64,000 nt of DNA from Diadema setosum (lineage: Eukaryota > Echinodermata > Echinoidea > Diadematoida > Diadematidae), in assembly GCA_033980235.1 (NCBI GenBank), contig CM067070.1:3134978-3198977 (forward strand). The letters run 5' to 3'. The notes under the pieces were generated by a model. The model saw only the letters and a program-made list of their open reading frames with translations, was not told the origin of the DNA and did no database searches. Positions 27,001 to 32,927 of this stretch are shown one piece after another; position 1 is the first letter of the stretch; the number at the start of each line of letters is the position of its first letter. The translations under genes were made by a program, and so were the position numbers.

Positions 27001-30000
27001 TAGTCACCTAAATGGTTTTATTTTTTTATTGAATATTTTCAGCCCGAATCTGGCCGATAAATCAACGTTACGTATCATTGTTTTATTGATTTTAATTCAA
27101 GCTGTTCTTAAAAGTCTTACGAAAATGCTCCGTATATTTTGGATCCTACAACTAAAAAAACAAACCAAGAAACAAACCAACCAACAAACCAAACAAACCA
27201 ACAAACAAATGAAAAAAAAATCAAACCTTAAATCATCATGTGATATTATAGTTGATATTCTAGTAGATTGTTATTAGTGTAAAAGTTCTGACAAAAGAGA
27301 AAAAGTACTTCTGTTTTGGTTTGTGTTTTTGTTTCCAAACCACAGTCGGTAATGTGATGATCAGACTTCGTCAAAAAGGATGTAGGGAGAGTGGAATGCC
27401 CGAGAACACGTGTGAGGGACCCAGCAGCGCCGCCTACCAGCAGGTCCTATCGGAGCTTCAGGGGAACCTCGCCCAGTCGACAGCCGGCTTCGAGCCACTG
27501 ATCGGCGGTCAAGCCACTGGTGGTATATGTACGTGCGACACGGGTGATCACTGCAACGCGAACCTCGCGGTTGAAGCGGACGGTGGAGCAGGGTCCGGCG
27601 CGGAGCAAAATCAGACTCCTGCACCAAGCGTACCAGACGGTGAGTTTTCTTGCTTGATTGTTTGTATGTGTGTTCCTGTTCTCGTTTGTATTTCAACAGT
27701 TTAATGCGACAGTTACCTCGCCGAACCACAATTCGAGTCTTGGTAAGGACTCCAGTCGACATTACATTGCAAAGCTTCGTGAAATACCTAGAAGTTGAGG
27801 TGTGAATTTTCTTCAATTTATCTCTCTCTAAAAATGATATTTGTAAGACCGCACTTATACCAATCTGTAATTTAACAACTTAATTCAACGATCTTTCAAA
27901 TTTGTTTTTAGAGGGAGACAAATCAAAGAAAATAGAGAGTATACAGTATAGGCCAAAGTGTATAATTTTGAAATTAGATACGTAAGCAACAGAATGTTAA
28001 TGAGTCACTTTAACCATTGTGAAATCCTTCTTTGAGTGCATTAGATGTTTAGATTTGCATAAAGCAATGAAAAGAATACATAAAGAAAAAAAAAACACAC
28101 ACAAATGAACAGTTAGTACAACGAATAGCAACCTAAGTAGTAACATAAAACACAGGCAGGTGATGTAGGTTTAAAACATAACTTTTTTTTTTCTCTCTCT
28201 CTCTAATTTCCAGGTGATGCGGTTCGCTGCTCCGCATGCAGCGATTTACGCTCTTCCTCATCGTCCATCCCACTACCGACCCAGGTCTGCGAAATGACTG
28301 ACCTGCAGTCTATTGAGTGTGCGAATGGCTGCATGAATACCACGGTCACGATCACAATGTCTTCGCAACAACGTAAGAGGGCGTCTTCGCGTGTAGTCAC
28401 ATTGAAATAAAAGAAGAAAAATTATAAATTATTGAATATTATGACAAGTTTGGACAATTATAATGCACTCTACGAATGTGGAAGAAGACAGTGAAAATCA
28501 ATGATAAGAAAGGATTCGCCTACGGTCTGCATAATAATTATTGGGATACATTCTTTAATCCAATTGGTTATATTCTTATGCGCCTATGCTATCACAAGAT
28601 CATGTATCATTCTGATTAGCGAAATGGACAGTACACAATCTCGTCGTATTTTTGATGATGCATCATCAAAAATAAGACGAGAAGGGAACAATAGCTGCCA
28701 AAAGGAAACAACAATACCAACACATGTAAGAGCATAACACAATGCTTTGCTTTAAATGGCAAGGGACTATACATTCCACAATCATGCGAAGACACGGTAT
28801 CACTTTGCGTTTGTTTATTGTCATTATCACTATGAGAAGACACGATCGGCACACATTAAAACTAATCATCTTTACTTACTAAGCTGAATCTACAAGGATG
28901 GCGTGCAAAATAAATTTTCCTATTGCTGTAAATACTTTCGTTTGAAGATCTAAGATTATGATATAATTTATTACTTATTTTTCTAGCTAAAAAGCAGACA
29001 GGCGAGGTAGTGTCAAACTGCAACAATGATTTCGTTCATTAAGAAACGGTACTGTGCACTTCCTCCCCCCTCAAAAAAAAAACAAACAAACAAAAAAAAC
29101 CACAAACACAACAACAACAACAACAATAATCAGCATAAAATAATTGAAGACCTGAATATAAGAACGACACAAGTCCAATTTTTGGCCAAATTCAGTTTGG
29201 CATGGGAAATTGTAGCTTATGCATGGACTCATCTTGTGTATAAATGTTAATCCTAATTACCCCCGGAAGTGCCAGAAATGAAGGAGTTAAATACTATATT
29301 AATGGAAGAATGAAGGACTTGGGTCATTCTTACATTCATATTTTAGCGCCCTCTCTCATCCTTCTCTCATCTCTATAGCAGAATATCATGTATATGAATC
29401 ATATGATTCAAAGAACGACCCAAGTCCATCACACAAAATTGCCTCTCCACAATTAATGTAAATGTTAATTGTCATAATAATATGTTTTAATTTGTATATA
29501 TAATGTTGCCTTCCCGTCACAGTTAAATAGAATATTATTGGACAAATAAAAAAGATATGAATTTTTTTTTTTCAAGTTTACTCGAAATGGTCTTCCATGG
29601 ACTTGGGTCGTTCTTATATTCAGATACTCAATTGTTCGTTGTTTACTATGCTCACTTCCATTGGTAAAGACAAACATAAATTCAGTTTCCTTACAGGGGA
29701 TAATAGGGAGCTTTAGATTTTAGACGCGCGGACGTTCAAAGGGAAAAAAAAAACATGTTCTGAGCGTGCGCAGAAGCGCGGGTCAAGTTGACGCACGCTT
29801 TTTTTTTTTTTTTTCCCCTCTGAACGTCCGCGCGTCTAAAATCTAAAGGTCCCTACAATACTTATGGTCCCTCTGGCCGTTGTTTTTCCTGATTTGTCTT
29901 ATAATAATCTCTTCCATTTTGTTCCATGGTGTGTAGAGTCCATTGGAGTCTTCACCCTTACTCAGGTTGTTAGGAGTTGCGCCGAACCTGATACGGAGGA

Positions 30001-30265
30001 GAATATTTGTTACGGCCCGGGAGATCCACGCTTCGATATGGTCAGCGGCCCCCTGGAAGCGGGTATGAGCGGGACTTTCCCCAGTGATCAGTTTACTGTC
30101 GAAGGAATCTCCGGCGGCATATGCACCTGTGACACGCTGGACAACTGTAACTTCGGACCAGTGGTTTCCCAGCCAGACACCCCGAACCCGGAGCCCCACG
30201 AACCAAGTCCGGAGCCGGGGCCGGAGCCTGAGCCGGAATATAGCGGAGGTAATAGTAATGGAAGT

Positions 30266-30308
<43 letters not shown>

Positions 30309-30888
30309 GGTAGTAGTAGTAGTAGTAGAAGTAGTAGTAGTAGTAGTAGTAGAAGTAGTAGTAGTAGTAGTAGTAGTTGTTGTTGTTGTTGTTGTTGTAG
30401 TACTTTTGCTACTGCCGAAACTTTTCCTATTCTCTCTGCAGTAGTTATAGTACAGTTTTTTTTTATCATGGCAAAGTTTTTTTTTTCCATGTATGACCAA
30501 TTCATATTTGATTGCACTTCCTTGTATAAAAATTAATAGTGGTGACCTCGTCTTTGATATTTTACCTGTCTGTCTGTCAATGTCTGTCTGTCTGTATTTA
30601 AGATGGCATCCTCCGTTGCTCGGAGTGCAACGAGCTGACCTCCTCCCATCCATCCATCCCTCTCCCGGGAGGAAACTGTGGCGGGTCCAGCCAGATGGTA
30701 CAAGACTGCACGCTGGTCGGCAGCTGCGGGAACATGACTGTTACAATACTGGTCTTCCACGAGGCATGTACGTATAGTATTATTCAATGCTGCGAGCGTG
30801 GAATGCGTAATATCGAATGCTCGGAATGAGGATCTTGAATAACAGAAGAATGAAATTGCCCGGGAAAACCTATATTTTGTTTATCTAT

Positions 30889-30923
<35 letters not shown>

Positions 30924-32819
30924 TCTATCTATCTATTTATTTATTTATCTATCTATTTCTTCATTCATCTATCTATCCATTTATCTGTTTATTCAGTTGT
31001 AGTGTTTTTTCCCCTTATCGTTCAATGTACTTTATCGTTCTTTGATGAATGCAGTTGGTGAGGTAACGATCACCCAGAGGACTCGGGGGTGCGCCGAACC
31101 GCTCCTATCAGAGAGGAACGTGTGTTACGGACCCGGGGATGCCCCGTTCGATGCCATCACTGCAGCGGCTCAGGAGAGCTTTGGTCCCACCCTGACCAGC
31201 GCGGGGCTCTCCTACCGGGGGATCAGCGGGAGCATGTGCAGCTGCGACACGGGGGATTACTGCAACTTTGCACCGGATCAGACCTCTCCTGTCGAACCCG
31301 TGGTCGCACCGTCATCACCTCCTGACGAAAGTAAGTGATAAATTGAAATGAATATGAACTAGATTTTCTATTAAGGTTTTATTGTAATAGCATCAAGTTT
31401 ATTCATGACCGAAATAGTGATGGTGATGATTATGTGGTAATAACATATTGATAACAATAATAATAATGATGACACTGCTGCTTCATCTGCCATAAAGTAC
31501 TTTTGCTACTTACATTTCCACTGTCAGTAGAATCGAACCCTTAACAACAACCCTGCAGAATGATATAAAAGATAAAGAAAATAAATAGGTATACATGAAT
31601 AATTGATTATAAGCGAAGATGGAATAATTGATGAGAACATCAAAAGAATGGATAAATACATCCAGTTAGGCTGCCCCTCTAACCACTTTCAGTGTATGAT
31701 ACTTTGGATGATGTTTACAAGGCTATGGGGTTTTCTGTGCCGAATGATTCCGGTATTTTGCAGTGTTAAGAAAGCAAACAAAATTTAAAGTCCAGTAAGT
31801 CTCTTCCACAGAAGCTTATCGATGAAAATAAAAGATGTTCGAAAAAAAGAAGAATATAATAATTCCTTTGCAACGTTTTCTTGCTCACTGTGTGCTCTGA
31901 ATCATTCTAGTATAGAAATAAAGGAAAGAGAGGTGGTTATGATGTCACAATCACGGATGTTACACAATCTGCAATAATTTCGTTTCGTCTGCTCAATCAC
32001 AAGCAGACAATGCATTGTCAGGCTCCATCACAGCGCTGAAGCCCCGCCCATCGTCTGTAGAAGAACGCGGATTAGTCCAGTTCTTCAGGGGCTGGGCGGA
32101 CGTACAGGGACAGGGCGCCCCTAACGATTACTGCAGGTAAGTCCATGATATGTCTGTGAGAGTAAAGGGGTAATGGGATGATATAGAGTTGGTTGAGATT
32201 GATTTATCTGTTAACTACTGTGTGAGATACTTTGCTTAGAAACCACTTTATGAAATGTTTAATAGCATCACGTTCCAAGTGGAATTCAAAGTTTGTTTGA
32301 TGAAAATCCGCTTTGAAATGGCTGAGATACCCTAAAACAAAGTAAAACAAAGCCCTCTTAACAAACGGTGGGGCCCATCTTTATTAGGATCACTTTGTTT
32401 GAATATCTCTGCCATTTCAAAACCAATTACCATTAAAAAAAAACAAAAAAAAAACAACTTTGAATTCCTCTGAACATGGTTATGCTCTTTCATAAATATA
32501 AGAGGTTTCTTATTGTCTAAAAAAAAAGAAATCAATCATAAGAAGGCAAACAAAAACTTTGGAAACCTGAAAGCCCATCTCGACCAATTACTATACCAAC
32601 CCTTCAAGGGTCCATGGAAGTTTCAACTATCAATAATTCATATACGGGCAAATACATGAGCTCCGTCAGATGAGACAAAGAATGCTGCCATCGATCGTTC
32701 TATAACTCTCACATTTGTTTTTACACGATGATCTATCTGTATCTGGTACAGTATCTATTTATCTATCTGTCTATCTATCTTTCTATCTATCTATTTATCT
32801 ATCCACTTATCTATCTATA

Positions 32820-32850
<31 letters not shown>

Positions 32851-32895
32851 ATACCTATCTATCTATCTATCTATCCATCTATCTATCTATCTATA

Positions 32896-32927
<32 letters not shown>

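Noticed and set aside
30093..30653. Minus-strand frames with long Thr, Ser or Leu runs
   Set aside because: They are the complement of exon 19 plus the trinucleotide tract; coding is on the plus strand with correct splice sites.
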